From contig OZ036011.1 of assembly GCA_964035015.1 (NCBI GenBank), forward strand, positions 8,837,482 through 8,901,481: a DNA stretch of 64,000 nucleotides, read 5' to 3'. This document shows, one piece after another, positions 10,326 to 39,200 of the stretch. This DNA is from Corallium rubrum. Lineage: Eukaryota > Cnidaria > Anthozoa > Scleralcyonacea > Coralliidae. Both the position numbers and the translations under genes were made by a program. Within the stretch, counting starts at the first letter, position 1, and every line of letters begins with the position of its first letter. The notes beneath the pieces are model-generated. The model worked only from the letters and a program-made list of their open reading frames with translations. It was not told the origin of the DNA and did not search any database.

Positions 10326-10327
10326 TC

Positions 10328-10460
10328 GCGTTGCGCGACATTTTCTTTTGTCTCGTAAGCTCTCAGGTGGAACTAATTAGCCAAGACAAAAGCGAAAGGT
10401 CGCTTCGCCAGAAAAATATCGCCTGGTGGAAAAAAGCCTTTTGTCTTGGCTGATTAGTTC
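10328..10460. mobile_element. Remnant of the TTCCACTAGGCGA MITE family
   Basis: GCGCGACATTTTCTTTTGTCTCGTAAGCTCTCAGGTGGAACTAATTAGCC resembles the interior of the intact element at 26056-26194. A similar remnant lies inverted at 17111-17195. Confidence 0.6.
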
Positions 10461-10477
10461 ATAGTTAGTGGAGGAAG

Positions 10478-12895
10478 CATAGGTAGCCCAAACACAGTTT
10501 GTGAATAATAAATACTCCTTTAGTTACATTTCCAATGTTATTTTCGTGCTTTTAGACTGTAAAAATGCATACTATAAACATGTGATTGTCCACAACATAA
10601 ATATTATGTATATCACTCATTTGTAGACTATATAGAGCTGTATTTCAAAGGCTGTACTTCAAAATCTTCGTCTGGTATTTATATATTTACTTGAACGTAC
10701 CCCCTGTGGTGTTGAGCTCTTTAAACCGTCGCCAAAGTATTGACTTGTTATATCAGTATTTTTTCACTCTAAATATACACAAAAGTCTAGTATACTGTTC
10801 AGATAAACTCCCTAGGTAATGTAGCATCTAACAGGCACAATAAACAAATTTACTTATGACATGAGCGGTCTGAAATCGCGCTTGAATACCAACGGTCGCT
10901 GCGGCCAACGCGGCGGAGGAGCAGAAGAGGGGAAGAGAAAGAAAAGGTTGGCAAGCGTCATGCCAGTCTCGCGTTACCTGATCGCCAATAATGCCGTCTA
11001 ACTCCGCTCCACGGATATTTTCACCGACAAGATTATGGCCATTTATCAAATGATCACTTTGCTTCTAAGCCAAGCAGTTCTTTTGGAAAAAAATTATTTC
11101 GTTAACCAGAAATTTCGCTTCAAATCACAGCGACATGCCTCCAATTTGCGATGTGACTAGGCGTGGGGTGAACAAGGTTCACAACGGAAGATTTTCAAAT
11201 TCAAATCTCGCGCGTTATTGGTTTATCGTAATTAGATTAAAACGCGCTTTGAGCATTTCCAGGGGGTGGACTGTCGGGTAACAAAACTGGTTCGTATTCA
11301 ATTTCAGTCGTAATAACTGTGACAGTTTTGGAGTTCGATGGCGCGTTCACGTTCTCGTGGCGCGCTTTGACGGCACAGCGAAAGTATGAAGGATGATCGG
11401 ATCGAAGCGCACTCCTCTAGCCAGGAACCTTTACGGTAAGTTTTAAACTTTTCATTTACTATTTACTGTCGGTTTTATATAACAAACATTCAACAATATA
11501 TTGGTCGATAACCAATACCATGTGTTCAATGCCGTTTAGACATGAACATGTATGATAGATAGAAGAGATTAGATATTCAAAATGTGTGAATTCAGTAAAA
11601 ACCTGTGTGTAAGAACCAGTAAATCTATTAGGTAAATGTTTGGGCAATTTGACACTATTGAAGACCACGCCAATACACAAACAGCATTCCAATACACAAT
11701 ACACAAACAGCAGCATAAACACTAACAAGTTTATTACTTCTTTACAGTTTACGCGATAAAACCAGTGCGTGCTCTGGATAAAGATTAAAGGTAATCATTT
11801 TGTATAGAAAAGCTTCATACATATTCATGTCTAAACGGCATTGAACACATGGTATTGGTTATCGACCAATATATTGTTGAATGTTTGTTATATAAAACCG
11901 ACAGTAAATAATAAATGAAAAGTTTAAAACTTACCGTAAAGGTTCCTGGCTAGAGGAGTGCGCTTCGATCCGATCATCCTTCATACTTTCGCTGTGCCGT
12001 CAAAGCGCGCCACGAGAACGTGAACGCGCCATCGAACTCCAAAACTGTCACAGTTATTACGACTGAAATTGAATACGAACCAGTTTTGTTACCCGACAGT
12101 CCACCCCCTGGAAATGCTCAAAGCGCGTTTTAATCTAATTACGATAAACCAATAACGCGCGAGATTTGAATTTGAAAATCTTCCGTTGTGAACCTTGTTC
12201 ACCCCACGCCTAGTCACATCGCAAATTGGAGGCATGTCGCTGTGATTTGAAGCGAAATTTCTGGTTAACGAAATAATTTTTTTCCAAAAGAACTGCTTGG
12301 CTTAGAAGCAAAGTGATCATTTGATAAATGGCCATAATCTTGTCGGTGAAAATATCCGTGGAGCGGAGTTAGACGGCATTATTGGCGATCAGGTAACGCG
12401 AGACTGGCATGATGACGCTTGCCAACCTTTTCTTTCTCTTCCCCTCTTCTGCTCCTCCGCCGCGTTGGCCGCAGCGACCGTTGGTATTCAAGCGCGATTT
12501 CAGACCGCTCATGTCATAAGTAAATTTGTTTATTGTGCCTGTTAGATGCTACATTACCTAGGGAGTTTATCTGAACAGTATACTAGACTTTTGTGTATAT
12601 TTAGAGTGAAAAAATACTGATATAACAAGTCAATACTTTGGCGACGGTTTAAAGAGCTCAACACCACAGGGGGTACGTTCAAGTAAATATATAAATACCA
12701 GACGAAGATTTTGAAGTACAGCCTTTGAAATACAGCTCTATATAGTCTACAAATGAGTGATATACATAATATTTATGTTGTGGACAATCACATGTTTATA
12801 GTATGCATTTTTACAGTCTAAAAGCACGAAAATAACATTGGAAATGTAACTAAAGGAGTATTTATTATTCACAAACTGTGTTTGGGCTACCTATG
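10478..12895. mobile_element. 2.4-kb foldback element with 1.08-kb near-identical arms
   Basis: The left arm 10478-11555 and right arm 11815-12895 are reverse complements, starting CATAGGTAGCCCAAACACAG and ending CTGTGTTTGGGCTACCTATG. The flanks repeat GAGGAAG directly (10471-10477 and 12896-12902; 8 bp if a shared G is counted), which looks like a target-site duplication of the hAT size. A 3-bp indel (right arm has GATGAC, left GAC) separates the arms. The spacer of ~259 bp is unique. The 73-74 codon ORFs in both arms resemble no family I know. Confidence 0.85.
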
Positions 12896-12902
12896 GAGGA
12901 AG

Positions 12903-13062
12903 ATGGTTTGGAAACTGGGCAAAAGTCCTTATTCTATGGTTTTGTTCAATTTGTCTAATTTCACGGTCACTGAACGTATTGTATTTTCTGTATAATGAAG
13001 CAGTCATCCAATAGCAACGTTCAAGTTTAATTATAGCAGTCCTTCATCGTCACGTGTTGTAA
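12903..13062. mobile_element. Diverged fragment of the AGTCAATCGAGATATGGTCTGG MITE
   Basis: GGTTTGGAAACTGGGCAAA resembles the TIR of the intact copies at 42166 and 55776, and TATAATGAA...TCCAATAGCAACGTTCAAG matches their interior in inverse orientation. Confidence 0.5.
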
Positions 13063-14156
13063 GTCATTTGTTCGTTGTGTAGAGTTAGTCCTTCGTCGTC
13101 ATGTGTCCATAGAATTTACTTTCTTTAACCAATGGACCTTTCCCCTTTTAGCAAAAACCGCAATGCATCATGGTAGAGTGGTAACGCTCATCTGCCAAGC
13201 AAAATGGCGGGAGAGGAGCGGGCGTTTTGTGTGGCAAAGGACTTTTGCTTTTTAAACGAATGTCATTAAATAAAATAGCAAAAAAACTTATCTTTACGGT
13301 TAAGGAGGTTTTTACTCGGACTCTAAACACGATATAAGGCAATCGCGGCGGTTTCTGTTGGAAATATTGACTCGGGTTGACTGGACAAACAATGGCAGTT
13401 CGAAGATAAACATTCTAGAAGAAGCGTCTTAATGTACAATTGTTGGTGAGTAGACTTGGCTATTTAATCTCATAAGAATCTTTTGTTATAGGACTAAGCG
13501 GCGACGCCTAGTTTACTTAGATCGCAAATATTTTGTGCATCGGATTGCATGTTGAGGACTTTTTCGTCTCTGCAATCTCGAGCAAGTTTGTCCTTAATTA
13601 CCACCAGTCGTTCGATAAACATTTAAGTAAGAGAAAGACCTTTAAATTTATTTTGGCGCCAGTAAACCCGGTTTCCTTGTCAACGGCAAAGCTCAGGTCT
13701 TTTGCAAAAGCGTTAACTTGAACAGAAACTGTAATTTGGCATTCTTGTTGTATTTTGTTTCTGAATTTCTTTGTAACCGTGGAAGAAGCTTCTTGACACC
13801 ATTAATTGCTGTAGGTTTTAAATATAGGTTAGTTGTGTGTTTTTTAAATATAAACATTTAGCTAAAAAGTTGATTTTCCAAGCTGACAAGGCAGTTGGCA
13901 CAATTTTAAATTATTATTGTTGTTTGATAATTGTTTATAAAGGCTTTTTTATAAATTTTGATAAAAAGATAATTAATTTAATTTGTATTATAGAATTGTA
14001 AATAATTCAGTTTAACTATTAGCAAGATTTAGTTAGGTTAAAATTCAAATAATAATTGTGTACAAATTTATATAAATAGTTAGGATAGTTAGATATAATG
14101 TTAAATAAGTAAATAAATTAATATTAAATAAATAAACAGAAGCCAAACCACAAACA

Positions 14157-14600
14157 ATGAATGAAGAAAACAACAAATTACTGCAGCTACAGGACACAAT
14201 GTCATGGACAAGAGATTTAAAGTCACTTCCACTATTTTCACATCATCTGCTGCAAAAACATTTTATAACTGAAACCCAAGCAGATGACAGTGCAACCGGT
14301 GCTTATGAACACAAGAAATTAGGTTTACTTACCAGCTTTTCAAAGATACAGTAGGTATGTGAAACAAGTTCAAGTGAAACCAGAAGTAAAAATGGATGGT
14401 GACCAAGTACAGTATGTTATTCAAAAAGAACAGTCCACACATCAATGAAGAGTAAAAGTTAGTTATCTATGTGCACTTAAATCAGTCAACAGGAGTGTTG
14501 TTTGTGCAAATTGTTTGTGCAAAAAGAATTGGAAAAAGTGGATGCAGCAAACATGTCAGTGATGTTGCTGCACTATTGTTTTAATTCTTGATTATTAGTA
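14157..14600 (+). pseudogene. SWIM-domain/YqaJ-type protein fragment, left arm
   Basis: The 65-residue ORF (14157-14354) has a DLKSLPLFSHHLLQKHFI start and GAYEHKKLG, the N-terminal pattern of multi-copy SWIM-zinc-finger plus YqaJ-like nuclease proteins of cnidarians and other invertebrates. Past the stop, broken frames keep YVHLNQSTG and CSKHVSDVAALLF, like the SWIM CxH end. Recognition is from memory of the family pattern. The frame is disrupted, so it is a captured relic rather than a working gene. Confidence 0.5.
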
Positions 14601-14626
14601 CAGTTGGCATTAACAGAAGTTTCCGA

Positions 14627-14908
14627 TTATATCCAACCTGCACACAGCTTCTTTAACAATGGCATGTGCCAAGAAATTATGTAACATATGAAGCAATGCT
14701 TTTGAGGATTTAAGTTTGAGGCAGTCAGTTTCAGCTTTTGTTCCTCATACCATTTTTTACAATCAGATTGGCTCCTGATGTTCCTTTCAATTTCCAATGT
14801 TGTGTCATGTGTTGTACCTAAATTTTCTTCTACAAATCCCATATTATTTTCATTTATACAGTATGTTTGGTTACTAGTGTCTACATGTACTTGCAAATTT
14901 TCTAGCAT
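14627..14908 (-). pseudogene. YqaJ-nuclease-like fragment in the spacer of the 3.9-kb foldback
   Basis: This 93-residue ORF contains RSQSDCKKWYEEQKLKLTAS, the signature start of YqaJ-type exonuclease domains (Q-S-x-x-W ... R/K-L-T-A-S). The remaining domain is absent. It fits with the SWIM-like relic in the arms, which suggests both came from one source gene. Confidence 0.45.
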
Positions 14909-15288
14909 TTGTTCCTGAATATGAGTGTCATGTAGATGGCAGGTTATATCCTGGAATTCTGTAGTTTCTCAAATGAAATAGGTTTAATTTATAGTCATTT
15001 GATTATTGATACCAACAATTTACTGAGGTAACTAGCTTTCCCTGCCTGTTCTAACCCATGAGTCAATTCCCCTATTCTGGCATGGCTGCAATTCTCTTGC
15101 AAAATGTGGGGTAGGATTGTAGTTGACTGCATCTCTGTTTGGTAATTCATGTTTTCTTCCTTTGTCACCCTTTTCATAAGAGGCCTTACCACATCTTAAA
15201 TCCTCAAAAGCATTGCTTCATATGTTACATAATTTCTTGGCACATGCCATTGTTAAAGAAGCTGTGTGCAGGTTGGATATAATCGGAA

Positions 15289-15536
15289 ACTTCTGTAGGA
15301 TACCAAGATATTTAGATTATAAAACGTGTCAACACGCGGGTCACTGTTCACGTGTAGCGTGCGTGACATAGTGACGTAAACATTGTACGGAAAAGTACTG
15401 ACAGCGGTGTCGCTAGGCAACGAAAAAAGAAGCGAGGCTGAAGTAAAAGGATATCTGAAAAAAGAGTTTGTTCGTTATGTGTGTTGGCTTTATTGTTCTT
15501 TTAAACAATAACATACCGTGAGGGTAACACTTCTGT
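15289..15536. mobile_element. ~232-bp insertion with ACTTCTGT target duplication, right arm only
   Basis: ACTTCTGT occurs at 15289-15296 and 15529-15536, bracketing sequence absent from the left arm. Contents include CACGCGGGTCACTGTTCACGTG. No inverted terminal repeats were recognised. Confidence 0.75.
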
Positions 15537-15794
15537 TAATGCCAACTGTACTAATAATCAAGAATTAAAACAATAGTGCAGCAACATCACTGACATGTTT
15601 GCTGTATCCACTTTTTCCAATTCTTTTTGCACAAACAATTTGCACAAACAACACTCCTGTTGACTGATTTAAGTGCACATAGATAACTAACTTTTACTCT
15701 TCATTGATGCATGGACTGTTCTTTTTGAATAACATACTGTACTTGGTCACCATCTATTTTTACTTCTGGTTTCACTTGAACTTGTTTCACATAC

Positions 15795-15992
15795 CTACTG
15801 TATCTTTGAAAAGCTGGTAAGTAAACCTAATTTCTTGTGTTCATAAGCACCGGTTGCACTGTCATCTGCTTGGGTTTCAGTTATAAAATGTTTTTGCAGC
15901 AGATGATGTGAAAATAGTGGAAGTGACTTTAAATCTCTTGTCCATGACTTTGTGTCCTGTAGCTGCAGTAATTTGTTGTTTTCTTCATTCAT
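15795..15992 (-). pseudogene. SWIM-domain protein fragment, right arm copy
   Basis: It is the mirror copy of the 14157-14354 ORF, one residue different (K for M at position 15). Confidence 0.5.
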
Positions 15993-17110
15993 TGTTTGTG
16001 GTTTGGCTTCTGTTTATTTATTTAATATTAATTTATTTACTTATTTAACATTATATCTAACTATCCTAACTATTTATATACATCTGTACACAATTATTAT
16101 TTGAATTTTAACCTAACTAAATCTTGCTAATAGTTAAACTGAATTATTTACAATTCTATAATACAAATTAAATTAATTATCTTTTTATCAAATTTATAAA
16201 AACAATTATCAAACAACAATAATAATTTAAAATTGTGCCAACTGCCTTGTCAGCTTGGAAAATCAACTTTTTAGCTAAATGTTTATATTTAAAAAACACA
16301 CAACTAACCTATATTTAAAACCTACAGCAATTAATGGTGTCAAGAAGCTTCTTCCACGGTTACAAAGAAATTCAGAAACAAAATACAACAAGAATACCGA
16401 ATTACAGTTTCTGTTCAAGTTAACGCTTTTGCAAAAGACCTGAGCTTTGCCGTTGACAAGGAAACCGGGTTTACTGGCGCCAAAACAAATTTAAAGGTCT
16501 TTCTCTTACTTAAATGTTTATCGAACGACTGGTGGTAATTAAGGAAAACTTGCTCGAGATTGCAGAGACGAAAAAGTCCTCAACATGCATTCCGATGCAC
16601 AAAATATTTGCGATCTAAATAAACTAGGCGTCGCCGCTTAGTCCTATAACAGAAGATTCTTATGAGATTAAATAGCCAAGTCTACTCACCAACAATTGTA
16701 CATTAAGACGCTTCTTCTAGAATGTTTATCTTCGAACTGCCATTGTTTGTCCAGTCAACCCGAGTCAATATTTCCAACAGAAACCGCCGCGATTGCCTTA
16801 TATCGTGTTTAGAGTCCGAGTAAAAACCTCCTTAACCGTAAAGATAAGTTTTTTTGCTATTTTATTTGATGACATTCGTTTAAAAGGCAAAAGTCCTCTG
16901 CCACACAAAACGCCCGCTCCTCTCCCGCCATTTTGCTTGGCAGATGAGCGTTACCACTCTACCATGATGCATTGCGGTTTTTGCTAAAAGGGGAAAGGTC
17001 CATTGCCTTCCTCCAACATGAACACAATAACATGACCATTGCACAATCTTGAAAGACAATGGAGCTTCCACCAGCCCCCCCCCCCCCCCCTCCCCCTCCA
17101 CCAACTACGA

Positions 17111-17195
17111 TTAGTTCTACCTGAGAGCTTACGAGACAAAAGAAAATGTTGCTTCGCGCGACATTTTTCGCCAAGTGGAAATCCAGCCTAACGTC
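17111..17195. mobile_element. Remnant of the TTCCACTAGGCGA MITE family
   Basis: CGAGACAAAAGAAAATGTTG and TTCGCCAAGTGGAAATCCAGCC match the right half of the family. Confidence 0.6.
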
Positions 17196-17383
17196 TTAAC
17201 TTCTTTTTTTTTCAGCCCAAAGGATGACAGATACAGAAAGTGACCACTTGTTTGGCAGTCAAGCAGTGCTCATTCTACTCTTTGAGATTTGAATTCTCGG
17301 ACACAGAACTTCGATCAGCCGCGCCCGCGTAGCCCCTGCGGCCTTGATATATACTACGCCATTTTACTGTTGGTAGACCTTAA

Positions 17384-18335
17384 AGTGCTTATATCACTTG
17401 TGGGGCGTATTTAAATAGAGCAGAAAAAATCAGTTAATAAGTTATTTTGCCGTTTTTGATTTAGTCAAATAGTTCCTGATATATTGGCTTCTGAACATGC
17501 CAATTCTCAAAAATTTCCGTCGTTCATTTTAACACCTTGGGGGCCTGGGATTCTTAGTTGGACTGTTTTCTTAGTTGGAATCCTCGTGTGTACTGGAAAA
17601 CGGGTGTGAGCTCGACATTTCGATTTTTCAGTCAAATATATGTGTTTTTGTGAATCAATAAGCCGAAACGTAGTTGTTTTGGATTGACTCGTTCCTGAGT
17701 CCCAGGTCCCCAAGGTGTTAAAATGAACGACGGAAATTTTTGGCGAAAAGCCAAAATTGGGCATGTTTAAAGGCTTATATCTCAGAAACTATTAAAGTAA
17801 ATCAAAATCGGCAAAATAACTTATTAACTAACTTTTTTTGCTCTATTCAAATACGTCTCATTTGAAAGAACTCTTAAAATAATGGGGAATATCAATTTAC
17901 AGCTTTTTCATATTTTACTTAGTTCTTGAGATATTTAGACTTATCTGATATTCAAATGAGATAACGTATGGTTCGTTTTTTCACTAATTAACATATTCGA
18001 AAATCGTAAATATTTTTAAGATTATTGATCAAAATCACTTGTAACTTGTCTTTCATGTTTCGTTGCATGAACTGTAGCAATATGCAAAGTTTCAAGTGAT
18101 TTTGTTCAATAATCTTAAAAATATTCGCGATTTTCGAATATGTTAATTAGTGAAGAAACGAACCATAAAGTTATCTCATTTGAATATCACATAAGTCTTA
18201 ATATCTCAAGAACTAAGTAAAATATGAAAAAGCTGTAAATTGATATTCCCCATTATTTTAAGAGTTCTTTCAAATAAGACAAACTTAATTTTCGTTTCAT
18301 ATACACTTTAAAACCCCACAAGTGATATAAGCACT
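17384..18335. mobile_element. TTAA-flanked inverted-repeat element
   Basis: TIR AGTGCTTATATCACTTG is answered by CAAGTGATATAAGCACT, with TTAA directly outside on both sides (17380-17383, 18336-18339), the target of piggyBac-type insertion. Inside are two successive foldbacks: about 17405-17545 with 17716-17855, and about 17860-18060 with 18085-18290. No transposase ORF is present. Its right end lies 11 bp from the stop codon of GTF3C4. Confidence 0.85.
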
Positions 18336-18350
18336 TTAAATACAATGAAC

Positions 18351-35928
<17,578 letters not shown>

Positions 35929-36117
35929 GTTGTTCAAATTTCAACCAAATATGTCGTAGCAGACTCGGATTGCCCTCGGATAGCCTTCGGAAACATAAAC
36001 CCGCGAACTTCTTGCCGGAAACTCGGCTCGAATTACGTAATCGTAAACATTTGCAAATTTTCAAGAAACGAGATCGAATTTTTAAATATATTTTATACAA
36101 GATTTCATTCTATAAAG
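35929..36117. promoter_or_regulatory. Bidirectional promoter of GTF3C4 and NTAN1
   Basis: Only 189 bp separate the two divergent start codons, so transcription of both genes must start in or near this stretch. It contains an ETS-like GCCGGAA (36014-36020) and the palindrome TTACGTAA (36033-36040, bZIP-like). No TATA box was recognised. Confidence 0.75.
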
Positions 36118-36204
36118 ATGCCATTATTTTTTGAAGAGGAACAGATATCAGGACATAATTTCAAATCTTCTTCTGAACTCTTCCGACGGTTCCCAAAATT
36201 GAAG
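36118..36204 (+). CDS. NTAN1: NTAN1 exon 1
   Basis: The ATG opens MPLFFEEEQI; donor AAG|GTAAAA, phase 0, 29 codons. Confidence 0.88.
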
Positions 36205-39200
36205 GTAAAAATTTGATCAGCTATGACAAAAACAAAGTACTAGACATTAATTCTTTGAAAGTTTTCATGGCGATAATGTAATATAAATAAGTTTTGTGGA
36301 AACACCATGTAAAATATTTAAAATATTAGCAAAACACTTATTAATATTACTTATTAATACCATTAATATTACTAATATAATATTACTATACTGTTAATAT
36401 TACTAAACTTATTAATATTAGTTATTAATATTATTTTTTATATTACTAGACATCAATTATCGCAAGTGGTACTGAAAAATAATAAATGAGGCCCTGTTAA
36501 ATCTGTCAGTCGCTGTAAAGACCTACCTGATATAAACAGGGTTTTTTTATTAGAAGTAACTAACCCATCACTCCTGCAGTGTTCCTTTTTCCCACAATCC
36601 GTCAATTGGATATTAAATCTTGATTTTTTTGCAGACAAAATCATGTGAATTTGCATCACAACCCACAAGATCATTCCAAGAAGAAAAGATCCTTTATGTG
36701 GGACAGCATGAATATGGAACAGTTCATCCAAGTGACAGTTAGTATTCCAAGAAATCAGAAAAATGTAGTTTGTTTGCGTGGACCGGTATGGGTAGTTTTA
36801 CCAGTTTTATGAAATTAAATGCTGGGTTGGGAAGCCCTACCACATCCCTGGCACCCCTGTAAGAGGGGGGCATTCCTGATCCTATACCCCTTGTCTCAAC
36901 CCTTGACTCACCCTCACACAAACCCACCAGATACGAGTAAAATAATCCCCACCCCTGTGGGTGGGGGAGGGAGTTGACCCTGACCCTACACCCCTAACCC
37001 AACTCTCCCTTAACCTTATCAGATATGAGTAAAATAAATTAATACAAGACAATCTTGTACCCAGAGCCTGCGATCCTTTTGGTCATAAAAGGATTGCATG
37101 CTCTGGGTACGAGATTGAATACAAGACTGTATACATGTATATAGACTGAGTGAGTGTTGTCAGGTATAGTGACATGATGTGATAATTTATTTTACTTGTC
37201 AAAGGGAAAACCCGCAGTTATCCCAGGAAGTAACAATTAAGTAATAATAATTCAATCCATTTGTGCCTGAGTTGGCCAAAAATGACCATTTATTGTTTTA
37301 CTCTATGTAACACATCACCAGACAATTTTGTTACATACACCAGACAATTTTATTTGTTAAAGCGAGAACCCTCAGACATCCTAGGCTAGTGATGGGGTAA
37401 TTAAATGGTCAGTATATATTCGGTGAAAATATGAACTGGGTAAAAATGTCCACTTATCTTGGATTCATTTTTTCACAGCTTCAGTAACTGTGATTGGTTC
37501 AGACAGTGCAACCACATGTCAGTTGGTTGTGTTAAGACATACAGGTACATGTATTTTCTTTGCAATGTTAATTGAAATTATCAGAAAATCATGAAAGCTC
37601 TTGTAAAAATATTATATACTACAAAACGTTTATAAGTTTCCACACGTAGCACCTGAATATACCCCTCCTGTAATTCAGTCTGGAAACTCACACAATACTG
37701 GAGTTTGTCAACCCCCCACATAGGTGTAGCAGGGGGGGAGGCAATTGCCCTGCCAAAATATTTGAAAAAGGAAAATTCACACACTTCCTGTTTTGGGTAA
37801 TTTTGACATGTCTTGCTGTGAAATGTTCAAGAAAAATTCATTTGTTAAGCTAAGACTGAAAAATACAAATTAAAAGTCAATATTTAATGCTAAATTTTTC
37901 AAGCAAAAACCTCTTCCACCCCAAACAGAATTGGGCTGCTATGCCTATGACCCCCCAATGAGCTTCTCAGATCTGAGAAGTAGATTCTGTGTGGTCTAAT
38001 ACTCATATCATTCATAATAGTTTCAGGGGCATCGGAGCTACAATAAAAGTGGGGGGCCCCAAAATTTTTAGGGGGGTCCGAGGGGCATGCTCCCCCAGGA
38101 AATTTTGAAATCTAGAGTCTCTGAAATGCCATTTCCTGCATTTTAGGACAAAGATTTACAGAATTCTAAAGGTCCAAAAAACGTCATAAAATACTCAAAA
38201 GACAATACTTTTCTGGACATTGAAATTCTGCATTCAAATTTCTTTATTATATCTTTATTCAAAGTTGTGGGTTAGCTAGGGTTAGTGATTTTGTTAATCA
38301 TAACTTTATTACTGGCCTTGTTAAAAAGTGGGGGAGCTCAAACATGTTCTGGCCCCCACCAAAAAAAGTGGGGGCAGACCCCCCCACTTCCGGGAATAAT
38401 TTATTTTATTGAATATTTGGTCTTACGAGGATTCCTAGAGAACCAACTGTAACTGCATGGAATAAGACAGAGCTTGTGATTTGGACAATCAGAATCTACT
38501 TCTCTTTAGAAGTTTTCACAAAGGGAATTACAGGGTGTATATTCAGCCTGCACACAGGCTACCACCCACAAGGACTACATGCAGGTGGCACTTTCTCCCC
38601 CCTTTTTTAAGGAGTCACAATTTTTTCGTGTAACACATTTTTCTGGCTAAAACAAACCTCTGTAAGACTATTTTTATAATTTATCATGTATTTACAATCA
38701 CTACCTTTGTGTTTGCCCAATGCCTTCTACCAAAACTAAAATGGTCCATTGTGTAGTTAGCAAATTATTTTTTTTTTTAAAAATAAACATTTTAATATTA
38801 AGGTTCAGGTGCATGCAGTCTTGCTCATTTTGATGGTGGTCAAATAGAGAAAGCGCTGGCTGACATGGTGAAAAGTCTTCTGGTTTATTCAGATAGTGAC
38901 CATGAAAATAGGTAAGATGTTCTTTTTTCAACAGGGTTTCCATGGAAAGTTTTTGCCTATAACCTAACTATATTTATACTGAATTAAAGAAATAGCTAAT
39001 GGTTTCCCGTGTTTCGTTACAGTAGCCCAATGACGCGTGATTTTGCGAGTATAAGTATAACGATCTTTATTCGCATTGTAGAATTGAATTGTATGTTGTT
39101 GGTGGATTCATGGACGATCGTAACTTATCAGAAGATATATTCTTGCAAATTTTAAGTAAGTCGTCTCCTCGCATTGTGTTGGATCGGACTCAACATTGGC

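Larger units (their letters stand above)
13130..17005. mobile_element. 3.9-kb foldback element with 1.6-1.8 kb arms and captured coding debris
   Basis: The left arm 13130-14714 and right arm 15195-17005 are reverse complements beginning CAATGGACCTTTCCCC and ending with its complement. The right arm is longer by an insertion at 15297-15536. The spacer is about 480 bp. Both arms carry a 65-codon ORF (14157-14354 plus, 15795-15992 minus); spacer ORFs run on the minus strand. No clear target-site duplication was found. Confidence 0.85.

Noticed and set aside
10828-11049. 73-codon ORF repeated in both arms of the 2.4-kb foldback
   Set aside because: Duplication follows from the palindrome; no family resemblance and a 3-bp indel gives no evidence of selection.
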